This document shows positions 41,549 to 50,272 of a DNA stretch of 57,159 nt, piece after piece. Within the stretch, counting starts at the first letter, position 1. Every line of letters starts with the position of its first letter. The notes under the pieces were generated by a model, which was not told the DNA's origin, did no database searches, and was given only the letters and a program-made list of their open reading frames with translations. This stretch comes from CAYUMU01 sp964445985. GTDB taxonomy: Bacteria; Planctomycetota; Planctomycetia; Pirellulales; S012-138. Location of the stretch: assembly GCA_964445985.1 (NCBI GenBank), contig CAYUMU010000037.1:1-57159 (forward strand). The letters are read 5' to 3'. A program made the translations under genes and the position numbers.

Positions 41549-43915
41549 TTGACCAAGCTCAACCTGTTTTTCCTATCGGTTACCTCAGGTATCGCCGCTT
41601 TGTTGCTCGGTTTTAACAACGGCCTGGCAGCGCCGCCGGTTAATCAGTGGAAGTTGGTCATCGAGAACGAGATCGACCCACGATTCGGCCCCGCGCTGGT
41701 TTACTCAGACAAGCTGCAGCGGTTCGTGCTGCTGGGCGGCACGGTGTCGCACGCGTTCCAAGGGGAGCGGGGTTACGACGTGCAAACGCTCGATCCGGCC
41801 GTGCTGGGCAACGATGCGGCAGCGGTGCATTGGCAAAACGAACTGCCCGCGGCTGGCCAGGGCTGGGGATCGGCGACCGGCGTGGTCCACGCGCCCGGCT
41901 TCGCCTCGCCGTACTTTGCGATGACCGATCAGTCGGGCGTCACGCGGCCCAACCCCCGCCACATGGTGCTGCACTATCAATATGCGTTGGCTCCGTGGAA
42001 CCACTCGGTTTACATGCTCTCGGCCGGTCATCTGCTGCGGTATGACCTGGCTGCCCAAGCCTGGGAGGAACTAACGCCGGATCGATCGCCGGCGCCGGCC
42101 GCGGCCAGTTATAAGGAGACGCTGAACTGGGGGGCGATGTGCGCCGACCCGGTCAATCGCGAGCTGGTGCTGTTTGGCGGTTGCGGCGTGCCGACGGAGT
42201 CGGGAGGGCCGGGCACCTGGGTTTACTCCACGGAGCAAAACACCTGGCGAAAGTTGGAATTGCCCGTCGAACCGCCGCCGCGAGCGCTGGCCCCGCTGGT
42301 CTACGATCCGGCCACGCGGCAGATTGTGCTGTTTGGCGGGGACCAACTCGATACGCTCCTGGCCGATACCTGGCTGTACGACACGAAAACCCGCAGCTGG
42401 AAACAGCAGCAACCCGAGCTAAGCCCCGCGCCTCGCTTTGGACATACCTGGCACGCGCTGCCTGGCAGCGGCAAGCTCGTCCTCGTCGGCGGGAACACCT
42501 ATACCTCGAGCACGTCGTATCAGGCACGGCTGTACGCGCCGTTGCCGATGGAACTGTGGACCTACGACGTGGCCGAGGATCGCTGGCAGCTGATCAAACA
42601 TTTTGACGAGGACGACCCCGTTCCGGCACAGGTTTCCCACAGCTCGAACGTGGCGGCCGTCGATGCGAGCGACCGCCTGGTTTGGTTTGGACCGGGCAAG
42701 CAGCGCGACGAGGCTTCCACCTGGACCTGCCAGCTCGATGCCAGCCAAGGGGACGAAGCCGGCACCCGCACTCACGGCGTGCCCCGCGGCGCCGTGACGC
42801 AGCGAACCGGTTCGTACGACCCGGCCTGGTATGGCCAAGACGTTCCCGCCGCAGACCCCGCCGCCGTTGCCGCGGAGCTGGCCAAGCTGCCCGCCAATCG
42901 CTGGACGCAGTTGGAACCGCCCAAATGGCCGGTGAATCGCCAGGGGGGTGGTTGGAGCACGGTGGCATACGATTCGCATCGCCAGCTGCTGCTGCACCTC
43001 GGCGGAGGGCATAGCTCGTACTTTGGCAACGACGTGGCCGCGTACGATACCCGCGCCAATCGCTGGAGCGTGAGCTACCGTCCGCAGTTTGCCCTGCATT
43101 ACAACTACGACCTCAGCGGCCCTGGGCCGTGGGCCTTCAACGGCGGACCCTGGGGCAATCACAACTATCATGCCTACCAATACGACCCGGTTCGCCAGCG
43201 GCTGGTCTATATTCGCAACGAATACACGCACTTCTACGATCCGAGCGCCCGCCGCTGGCAAAGCGAGGAGCGGCTGGCCGATAATCCGTTCTTCGGCAGC
43301 AAGTACACCAGCTACGTGTGCGCCACGCCGCGGGGCGTGGTTGTGTGGGCGCTGAGCAAGCCGGGCAGTTCGACCTCCGGCATCTGGCGGCTCACGGCCG
43401 ACGGTTGGCAGTCGCTACCGCTCTCGGGCGATCCGCTTCCCCAGCCAATTACCGACGGTTCGACCATCAGCTACGACAGCCAGCGCGACCAATTGCTGTT
43501 GACCACCACCCGCGGCACGCCGGGAGCGGAGCACTCGGGCCAGGTCTGGTCGGTGGGGGTCGAGAGCGGAGCGGTGAAAGCCCTGCATCCGGCCGGGGCG
43601 GATAAGATCGTGGGCAAACGCTTTGCCCGCGAGTCGGTCTGCCTGCCGGAGCGGAACCAGGTGTTGTTCGGCTTTCTGCTGGGCGAATCGAACCAGCTGC
43701 CGATCTACGACGTGGCCAAGAATCGCTGGGGCACGGCCGAGATCCCCGGCAGCGAATTCATCGGCCGCGGCGGGACCGGCAGCTCCGTCGACCTGGGCCT
43801 TAGCTACGACGCCCAGCGGCAACTGGTTTGGGCCGTGATGTGCAAAATGAGCGGACCCGGTGATTTGCAAGTGCTGCGGGTGGATGAGTTGCTGAAGGTT
43901 AGCTGGTTGGAGTAA
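41549..43915 (+). CDS. exported kelch-repeat (beta-propeller) protein
   Basis: 788 residues from the TTG at 41549, chosen because a leader follows (TKLNLFFLSVTSGIAALLLGFNNGLAAPP) and AGGA lies upstream; the longer open frame to 41060 has no protein character. Kelch-type motifs recur: VLFGGCGVPTESGGPGTWVY, ALAPLVYDPATRQIVLFGGD, TWLYDTKTRSWKQQQ, RFGHTWHALPGSGKLVLVGGN, LLHLGGGHSSYFGNDVAAYDTRANRWS, and further blades to the C-terminus, where FLLGESNQLPIYDVAKNRWGTAEI repeats the pattern. It probably forms one or two beta-propellers that bind carbohydrate or protein outside the cytoplasm. It is monocistronic as far as I can see. Confidence 0.85.
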   Translation: MTKLNLFFLSVTSGIAALLLGFNNGLAAPPVNQWKLVIENEIDPRFGPALVYSDKLQRFVLLGGTVSHAFQGERGYDVQTLDPAVLGNDAAAVHWQNELPAAGQGWGSATGVVHAPGFASPYFAMTDQSGVTRPNPRHMVLHYQYALAPWNHSVYMLSAGHLLRYDLAAQAWEELTPDRSPAPAAASYKETLNWGAMCADPVNRELVLFGGCGVPTESGGPGTWVYSTEQNTWRKLELPVEPPPRALAPLVYDPATRQIVLFGGDQLDTLLADTWLYDTKTRSWKQQQPELSPAPRFGHTWHALPGSGKLVLVGGNTYTSSTSYQARLYAPLPMELWTYDVAEDRWQLIKHFDEDDPVPAQVSHSSNVAAVDASDRLVWFGPGKQRDEASTWTCQLDASQGDEAGTRTHGVPRGAVTQRTGSYDPAWYGQDVPAADPAAVAAELAKLPANRWTQLEPPKWPVNRQGGGWSTVAYDSHRQLLLHLGGGHSSYFGNDVAAYDTRANRWSVSYRPQFALHYNYDLSGPGPWAFNGGPWGNHNYHAYQYDPVRQRLVYIRNEYTHFYDPSARRWQSEERLADNPFFGSKYTSYVCATPRGVVVWALSKPGSSTSGIWRLTADGWQSLPLSGDPLPQPITDGSTISYDSQRDQLLLTTTRGTPGAEHSGQVWSVGVESGAVKALHPAGADKIVGKRFARESVCLPERNQVLFGFLLGESNQLPIYDVAKNRWGTAEIPGSEFIGRGGTGSSVDLGLSYDAQRQLVWAVMCKMSGPGDLQVLRVDELLKVSWLE

Positions 43916-43944
43916 TGGGGGAGGTTTGGCGGCTGGGTGGCACC

Positions 43945-44316
43945 CTACGCCGTTGTCCATCACGTCGCCCTGCGTGGACGTGGTGTCGATGCTCACGACC
44001 CAGAACAAGTCGCCATCTGGATCCCAGTCGTTGTCGAAGTCATCGATTGAAATCGGCGTCGCGGCATCCGTGGAATCGTATCCGGCTCGTCGAACTCGGG
44101 AGCCTGGTTGGGCTCGGCCAAACCATCAATGAAGATGTAGACGATACCGGTAGACGTTCCGCCCCGGCCGTCGCTGATGGTGTAGCTGAAGGAGTCGGTG
44201 GCCGATTGGCCTTCTTCCAGGTCCTCGAACTGGCCGTTGGGATCGTAGGTGAACGTGCCATCGCCGTGGCTGGTCGATTCAATTGTGCCGAACATCACGC
44301 CCTTGCCAGTTGCCAA
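43945..44316 (-). pseudogene. decayed VCBS-repeat adhesin copy
   Basis: The minus strand opens exactly like the genes at 49076 and 52636 (TTG, then ATGKGVMFGTIES and a VCBS unit ending DGLAEPNQAPEFDEPD). It then jumps at about 44085 into the middle of a second VCBS unit, out of frame, with sequence matching 55930-56043 (WDPDGDLFWVESIDTTST in the intact gene). It breaks off at about 43945 within that unit. An internal deletion between repeats has removed everything else, including any peptidase. No leader is present. Confidence 0.82.
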
Positions 44317-44319
44317 GCC

Positions 44320-44357
44320 GCATTGTGGCAGGCAAGAATGCCTGCCCTACGTTTGCT
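44320..44357. repeat. GGCAGGCA palindromic element, copy 1
   Basis: GCATTGTGGCAGGCAAGAAT followed by GCCTGCCCTACGTTTGCT; arms GGCAGGCA and TGCCTGCC form a hairpin. Directly abuts the 5' end of the decayed adhesin. Confidence 0.9.
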
Positions 44358-44505
44358 TGGTGCTAATATGACAAATTTTGCCCCGATGCGGTTCGAGGTG
44401 GTGCCTTCGTCGCACTCGGTAGGGTGTTAGAAGTTGTGCCTGTCCTTGGTTCGTCGCGGTATCGCCCCATCGTGGGCAAACTAGCGGCGATTGGCAATGC
44501 AACCC

Positions 44506-44543
44506 GCATTGTGGCAGGCAAGAATGCCTGCCCTACGTTTGCT
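44506..44543. repeat. GGCAGGCA palindromic element, copy 2
   Basis: Identical to copy 1 over all 38 bases, but not adjoining an adhesin 5' end. It lies between the decayed adhesin and the stop of the leucine-rich-repeat gene. Confidence 0.9.
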
Positions 44544-44589
44544 GTAGGCAAATCCCGCGCCGAAGACTCTCAACAAAGCCGCCCGATTC

Positions 44590-45522
44590 TTACGGCCACC
44601 AATTGCTCCACTTGAACGGGTCGCCGGGAAGATATTCAATATCCTTCAGAATTTGGATGTCCGGCCGCGACTTGCGCAAAGCGTCCTCTCCTAACATCCT
44701 CGCTTTTCCGCTGCTGAATGTTCGCAGAGAGCCGATTTCCCCCACGGCGCGACAGACGTCCGATCCGATCCAATCTGAATTCGCAAGCCTAAGCATCCGC
44801 AGTTTAGGCGCATCCCTTAGCACCTTTACGTCGTCGGGCGTCAGGTTTGGACGATGCATATCTAACACATCGAGGTTTGCGCATTGCGCCACATACTTCA
44901 TCTGTTTTATCATCTCTCTATATTGGGCAGGATGACATGGGCGCAGGGCGAGCCAACGCAGCCGAAGAATCTTGGGAAGTGCGCCGAACGAGTCGGGGGG
45001 CGAGAAGCAAAGGGCCAGCGATTCCAATCGTGGAGCTTTGGCGAGCATATGCAGCGCATCGGGCTCAAAGTCCCCGAGATCAAGCGTCTCCAACGCGGGC
45101 AAGCGGCTGATCTGCTCCATGTCTGCGCGGGTCATCTTCCATCCTCCCATGCTCAATCGTTTCAGTTGGGGAAGCCCTTGCAATTGGTCGAGCATGCCGC
45201 CAAAATCCCCGGAAATGGACAGCGCAACGACACCCTCTCGCGCGGCAACGCGAATGATGCGGGGCAGCGCGTCTGGCGATTGAACGTGCCTTCCGCGTCG
45301 CATTGTGGGACCATCCGGCCCCGGCTCAATGACCCAGCCCTCGTAGGAAAGCACCCTTGCTTCCCAACGCACCCAAGCCCATCGCACGCCGTACATGCAC
45401 AGAGCGAAGAGTGCTACGAGAAGGAACATCCCGCGGACGCTGAATTGAATTCCACGTTTGACGCCAACGGGACGACGATCGCTTTCCATCGCGCTCACGT
45501 CAGGATGGTTGATTGCACTCAT
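44590..45522 (-). CDS. leucine-rich-repeat protein with N-terminal membrane anchor
   Basis: 310 residues; the ATG ending at 45522 overlaps the TGA of the metallopeptidase adhesin gene by four bases. A membrane helix (FSVRGMFLLVALFALCMYGVRWAWV, about 27-51) is followed by about seven leucine-rich repeats: LDQLQGLPQLKRLSMGGWKM, LPALETLDLGDFEP, APRLESLALCFSPP, CANLDVLDMHRPNL, APKLRMLRLANSDW, GSLRTFSSG. Such repeats bind protein surfaces. The overlap says it is made together with the upstream adhesin and may be its membrane partner or regulator; that role is inference. Confidence 0.85.
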   Translation of the reverse strand: MSAINHPDVSAMESDRRPVGVKRGIQFSVRGMFLLVALFALCMYGVRWAWVRWEARVLSYEGWVIEPGPDGPTMRRGRHVQSPDALPRIIRVAAREGVVALSISGDFGGMLDQLQGLPQLKRLSMGGWKMTRADMEQISRLPALETLDLGDFEPDALHMLAKAPRLESLALCFSPPDSFGALPKILRLRWLALRPCHPAQYREMIKQMKYVAQCANLDVLDMHRPNLTPDDVKVLRDAPKLRMLRLANSDWIGSDVCRAVGEIGSLRTFSSGKARMLGEDALRKSRPDIQILKDIEYLPGDPFKWSNWWP

Positions 45523-48500
45523 GGGGAGACAATAGTAATGGACCGGATTCCGCTTTTGAATTTGGTTTCGAAATCAACATCCGTGTCAGCAACACTCCAG
45601 TAAATCTGAACCGACGATTCTGGTTCAACGACCGCCGCTGCTACGATGGATTGCCATACTTCGGCCGTCGGAGTAAAAGTCACAATAAAACCTTCCGGCG
45701 GCGGGTTAAGCGCGAGTTCGGTCGGAATGCTAGGCACGAGTACGGCTGGAATGTCAACGATCAGTTGGCTACCGGTGTTCGTGTAAAACTGAATCGTGAA
45801 ATCTAACTTAAGACGCACACTCACGGTGCCCAAATCCTCAAACTTCCAATCCACGCCATACGGCACCCGGACATCGAAACTCGGGAGATCCTCAGTAGAT
45901 ACTTCTGTAGTAACGTGTCCGTCAACTCGCACACTGAGAGGCGCGGAGACGACGTAATGATCCTCGAGAGTCCTCCCTAACGCAAACCTCTCCTGGTTGC
46001 TGGAGGCCTGGTCGTTTAACTTCGCGACGATCTCCGAGAGCTTGGGGGATGACGACATCACCAATCGCCAAACCGCCAATTCGCCGTAGTGCAGGGCGTC
46101 ATCGACGTCGGCTGGATCGTACAAATCCCAAAGAATCCGAAACACAGAGGCTTCGTTGTCTTCGCCCAGGCTTCTTGCGATACGATTTCCCTGATTGCCG
46201 AACTTGGTAAGCGTCTCATGCTCAAGATCATACGCGACGGATCGAGAAAGATAGACAACGTAGCTGAACTTTCCATCTGCGTATCCGGCAGCTCTCAGCG
46301 GGGGCGCGGGGCTTTGCATTTGGGCAACTTCTGAAAAGTAAGTCGCCCACCCCTCCGCAAATGCGACAACGAGGGCCTTTGAGGGGATATCGGTTCGTAG
46401 GTTATATGCCGGGTCATGAGCAGCGCCGACGATGTTCACACCCTGACCATGATGCACCATATGCCCGTATTCATGTCCAATGGTGTCCCAAGCATGGCGG
46501 TGCTCTTCGTGAATCGTTATTATTTCAGTGCTTGAATTGTATGCCGTTTGCGACCGATCCGCATCTCCACGAGTTACAATAATTGTGACATCCTGAGGTG
46601 CGACGTCCGGCAGGGTAGCGTGGTAACGAGCGTAGGTGTACATGGCGTCGAAGACCGCGAATGCCGCGTGATTCATCGATTCGCCGAGTTTGCCTGGCAT
46701 AGTTATCGGCACATCTCGAATCACGCGATTAGCAGTTACGGTCGATCCAAGGGCGACGTTGTTCTGTGTCTGCTGGTCTCGCAGACTTACAACCACCGGA
46801 TCTGCCGGCTTGAAGCCCACTGTATACGCGATTTTGACCTCTTGCTTGTCGCGAGATTGCGCAACGATCTTGATGTAGATGTCTGCATTACCAAAATCCA
46901 ACCAACCCCCCGTTTCTATGCCGGGCACTCGAATAGCGTATTCGCCATTCTCATCCGTAAATGTTTCGTCCAGCTTAACGTCAGACATGCCGGTATTGTC
47001 GCCATTGGCGTCCCAGATTTCAATTTTCGCGCCCCTTAAGGGCAGGTTGCCGAGATTGAGCAATTCATCCGTGTAGGAAACGGCTCCCTGGTATTCGATT
47101 TTTCCGGTCACCAGAACCCAATCGTCGATCAGGTCGTCCGCAAAAATGTTGGCGGTAGCGGTGTGGTTGGATGTTACCCGATAAAGAGGAATCTCCGGCG
47201 AGAGGACTTTCAAAATAACCGAGGTATCAGCGTCTGAGGTTGGCATGGTCTCCGGCGTGATGGTAATCACAACCCGCTCCTGGAAGGGCTGCAGCAAGAT
47301 CGTCCGCAGGTCGTTCTGTTCGGTGGCGTCGGCCAATCGCGGCAGCGGCACGCTTGTGGTGTAATGCCACGCGAAATGAGTGCTCAAGGTGTACTCGTCC
47401 TTCAGAATGGCGGTGCCGCCCAGAAGTAGTTGCAGCGGAATGTACTGCGACAGATCGCCGCCCTCTCGTAAGATCACGAATTGGGCGGTGTCCTTTTCGA
47501 GTTCGTGCGCTTCGTTGTCCATAGCGATGATCGAGATCATTGTCATGTCAGCGATATTGCCCTGGGCCGTCCGATGGTTAGCCAGATCGTTTTCCTCTGG
47601 AAGCGTTGCACCCGTGGAATCGTAAAGTTCCACATAAAAATGTTCCGTTCCTTCACTTAGTGTATCTGTCTCAGTGGCGACAGTGATCGTTCCCGTCAAT
47701 TGTCCTGCCAAGATCGTCAACTCACCCTGCCCGCTCCAATTGTAATCCTGTGTAAGCGCGGCAGTGCCATTCCGCGGGCGGTATTTGACGACGACGTCTT
47801 GGTCGGCGGCGTGCGACAAAGTCACGGTAAAGATAGACGATTCGCCCTCGTTGGCGGTCGCGGCGTCGGCGATGCTCACCACGGGCAGTGCTTCGTCGTC
47901 TTGAATTGTCGCCTGGGCGGTTTGCCTGGCCAGGAAGGCCGCCAGGACGCCGCCTGGGACGAAGACGGACGCGGCAGTGATCGTCAGGTAGAACGTTTCG
48001 TCGCCGCCGTCCGAAAGTGAATCGTCGATGATAGGCACGGGGATCTGAACGGTGGAATCATTGGCGTAGAAGTCCACCGTGCCGGACGTGGGTTCGTAGT
48101 CGTCATCCTCGGTGGCGGTTGCGTCGGGATACTGTGTAGTAGTGAACTCAATGTAGCCGCCGTTTAGGATCGGCTCTCCATCCTGCCGAAGATGCACGAC
48201 AAACACGGCCACGCCATCTACTTCGTTGACGGTGACGTCGTCAATCCAAACGACCGGTATATTCTTGAGAATCGTGATTGTTACCGTTGCGGTGTCAAAC
48301 CCGCCTTGGCCGTCGCTGATCGTGTAGTCGAATGAGTCGGTCGCGGTTTGCCCGTCTTGGAGGTCATCGAAGGCGCCATTGGGGTCGTACTTGAGTGTGC
48401 CATCGGTGTTGACTGTCACAAGGCCCTGAGTCGCGGAGTCGTCGAAGTTGTAGATACTGAGCGGATCACCATCCGGATCGCTGTCGTTGTCCAAGACGTC

Positions 48501-49076
48501 GATAGTAATGAACGTATCATAGTCCGTCCATTCCTGGTCATCGTTCACCGCGATCGGGTCGGTGTTCGGCTCCTCGACGTCGTTGAGGCTGATCGTAACA
48601 TTGACCGTGTCGCTGAGCCCTTCGCTGTCGGTGACGGTCACGTCGAACGAATAGGAAGAGTTGGTCTCAAAGTCCAGCACCGCGTCGGCGGCGATGGTGA
48701 TGTTTCCCGTGGACGAATCGACGTTGAACTCGCTGCTGCCCCCGCTGTAGCTGAGCGTGTCGCCCAGGTCCGGGTCGGTGGCGCTGACCGTGCCCACGTA
48801 CGTCCCTTCGGCGCTGTCCTCATCCACGTCGAAGCTGTAATCCGGCTCGTCGAACTCGGGAGCCTGGTTGGGCTCGGCCAAACCATCGATGAATATGTCA
48901 ACGATACCGGTAGAATATTCCCCCCGGCCGTCGCTGATGGTGTAGCTGAAGGAGTCGGTCGCCGATTGGCCCTCTTCCAGGTGCTCGAACTGGCCGTTGG
49001 GATCGTAGGTGAACGTGCCGTCGCCGTGGCTGGTCGATTCAATTGTGCCGAACATCACGCCCTTGCCAGTTGCCAA
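45519..49076 (-). CDS. VCBS/cadherin/Calx-beta protein with HEYGH zinc-peptidase-like domain
   Basis: 1185 residues from a TTG ending at 49076; a stop codon lies nine sense codons upstream inside the palindromic element, so no leader is encoded in this frame. Order: partial VCBS unit (HGDGTFTYDPNGQFEHLEEGQS), cadherin repeat (DEDSAEGTYVGTVSATDPDLGD...), a second VCBS unit (DNDSDPDGDPLS), two Calx-beta repeats (about 270-520), an SdrD B-like/carboxypeptidase-type strand set (GAKIEIWDANGDN...TDENGEYAIRVPG), and a domain with H868-E-Y-G-H872 and downstream AFAEGWATYFSE (E908), the layout of a gluzincin metallopeptidase. A beta-rich C-terminus follows. It should bind and cleave or bind surface or extracellular protein; export signal is absent as annotated. 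Downstream LRR gene overlaps. Confidence 0.9.
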   Translation of the reverse strand: MATGKGVMFGTIESTSHGDGTFTYDPNGQFEHLEEGQSATDSFSYTISDGRGEYSTGIVDIFIDGLAEPNQAPEFDEPDYSFDVDEDSAEGTYVGTVSATDPDLGDTLSYSGGSSEFNVDSSTGNITIAADAVLDFETNSSYSFDVTVTDSEGLSDTVNVTISLNDVEEPNTDPIAVNDDQEWTDYDTFITIDVLDNDSDPDGDPLSIYNFDDSATQGLVTVNTDGTLKYDPNGAFDDLQDGQTATDSFDYTISDGQGGFDTATVTITILKNIPVVWIDDVTVNEVDGVAVFVVHLRQDGEPILNGGYIEFTTTQYPDATATEDDDYEPTSGTVDFYANDSTVQIPVPIIDDSLSDGGDETFYLTITAASVFVPGGVLAAFLARQTAQATIQDDEALPVVSIADAATANEGESSIFTVTLSHAADQDVVVKYRPRNGTAALTQDYNWSGQGELTILAGQLTGTITVATETDTLSEGTEHFYVELYDSTGATLPEENDLANHRTAQGNIADMTMISIIAMDNEAHELEKDTAQFVILREGGDLSQYIPLQLLLGGTAILKDEYTLSTHFAWHYTTSVPLPRLADATEQNDLRTILLQPFQERVVITITPETMPTSDADTSVILKVLSPEIPLYRVTSNHTATANIFADDLIDDWVLVTGKIEYQGAVSYTDELLNLGNLPLRGAKIEIWDANGDNTGMSDVKLDETFTDENGEYAIRVPGIETGGWLDFGNADIYIKIVAQSRDKQEVKIAYTVGFKPADPVVVSLRDQQTQNNVALGSTVTANRVIRDVPITMPGKLGESMNHAAFAVFDAMYTYARYHATLPDVAPQDVTIIVTRGDADRSQTAYNSSTEIITIHEEHRHAWDTIGHEYGHMVHHGQGVNIVGAAHDPAYNLRTDIPSKALVVAFAEGWATYFSEVAQMQSPAPPLRAAGYADGKFSYVVYLSRSVAYDLEHETLTKFGNQGNRIARSLGEDNEASVFRILWDLYDPADVDDALHYGELAVWRLVMSSSPKLSEIVAKLNDQASSNQERFALGRTLEDHYVVSAPLSVRVDGHVTTEVSTEDLPSFDVRVPYGVDWKFEDLGTVSVRLKLDFTIQFYTNTGSQLIVDIPAVLVPSIPTELALNPPPEGFIVTFTPTAEVWQSIVAAAVVEPESSVQIYWSVADTDVDFETKFKSGIRSITIVSP

Positions 49077-49079
49077 GCC

Positions 49080-49117
49080 GCATTGTGGCAGGCAAGAATG
49101 CCTGCCCTACGTTTGCT
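49080..49117. repeat. GGCAGGCA palindromic element, copy 3
   Basis: Identical to copies 1 and 2 over all 38 bases. It abuts the TTG-initiated 5' end of the metallopeptidase adhesin and supplies its upstream in-frame TAG (CGTAG on the minus strand). Confidence 0.92.
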
Positions 49118-49167
49118 TCCTTACCCTATCGTTTGCTGCGAGCATGCCAGTGACCGGCGATACAGGA

Positions 49168-50156
49168 TCATGTACGTTTCCTTTGTGAACTGACATAGAA
49201 GCGAACGCCCGACCTTTGCTCGGGTGGCTTAGGATCTGGTTTCACATTGATCCAAATCGACGAACCTGGTTTTTGCCAAAAGGTGCCACTGAAATCACCG
49301 GATCGGCTCCCTAGCGGGCTCCTTTCCAGGAGCACCAGGCCATTATCCTGAAGCTGTTGAACAAGCGTCGCGTTCTTTACGTTGACAAGTGAAACGGAAA
49401 AGTGAATTCCACCGTGATGATATGACTCAACCGGCGCATTCCACAGAAACTTCAACTCCTCCAATTCGTCATCTCTAACCGTCGGACCAAGAGTGTATAG
49501 CAGCGTCTCCCGAAGTGTCGGAGCCACATCGCCAATTTCACGGCTTACGGCAAATTGAATTTCGACCCGCCAAGGTGACGTCGAACTCATCCAGCCATCG
49601 AACTTGCTCAGCACAATCTCTTCGACCGTGGCACCCACACGCCGCTGCGCGCACAGCACGTCATTTTTTTCGTTAACTGTCATCCGCCGAAAACGAGGTT
49701 GCCACTTTTCGGGTGGTATCGATTCGAACGCATTCTCGGCCAGCAGTCCTATCAGCAGGTTTTTGGCCCCCTCAGCGTTGTCCTCAATAACGAGGGTGCC
49801 GTACCAGTACATTGTGAGGGTCTTGTCCTCAAAAAAAGGTATGGGGACATCGGCCCATAAACTGACCACGGTTTGACGGCGAATGTGACAATTTTGCGAA
49901 AGGTGGCAGGCGCCGCCGCCGTTGAGGCATCGTCGAAGACATATTCATTAATGTCTTTACGCCATGCGCTCGCATACACCTTAGTAAAAAACTCGTCGCG
50001 CTCGATCGAACTACCACGGCGCATCGCTTCCATGCATTGGCTGAACAGTGACGGGGCAGCAGGCCCACCACCCCTTGCTTCAAATCCCCCAGTTGGACTC
50101 CACAAGATCAGGACAACGAAAGTGCAGGCGGAGGCCAGCGGCTGAATACTACTCAT
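49168..50156 (-). pseudogene. exported protein of unknown function, split by a one-base frameshift
   Basis: Two frames join into about 329 residues. The first starts at the ATG ending at 50156 (MSSIQPLASACTFVVLILWSPTGGFEARGG, a probable leader) and runs to about 49872. The second continues VVSLWADVPIPFFEDKTLTMYWYGTLVIEDN to 49168. One A missing from an A-run (TTT at 49872-49874 on the plus strand) explains the break; adding it gives AVKTVVSLWADVP in one frame. It may be an assembly error. The C-terminal half is beta-rich with no recognised family. It follows the calpain-type adhesin (stop at 50273) by about 115 bases, in the same partner position as the genes at 44590 and 52957. Confidence 0.7.
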
Positions 50157-50272
50157 GAGGTCATCCGTAACAAGCAAAAGATGTTTTTAAAGAAAGGTCT
50201 GCCCTGAGGAGCAAGCATCCGATGTGCCAGCGTAGATCGGGAGAATTGCTATCGGTCACTGCCTGCAGAGTT

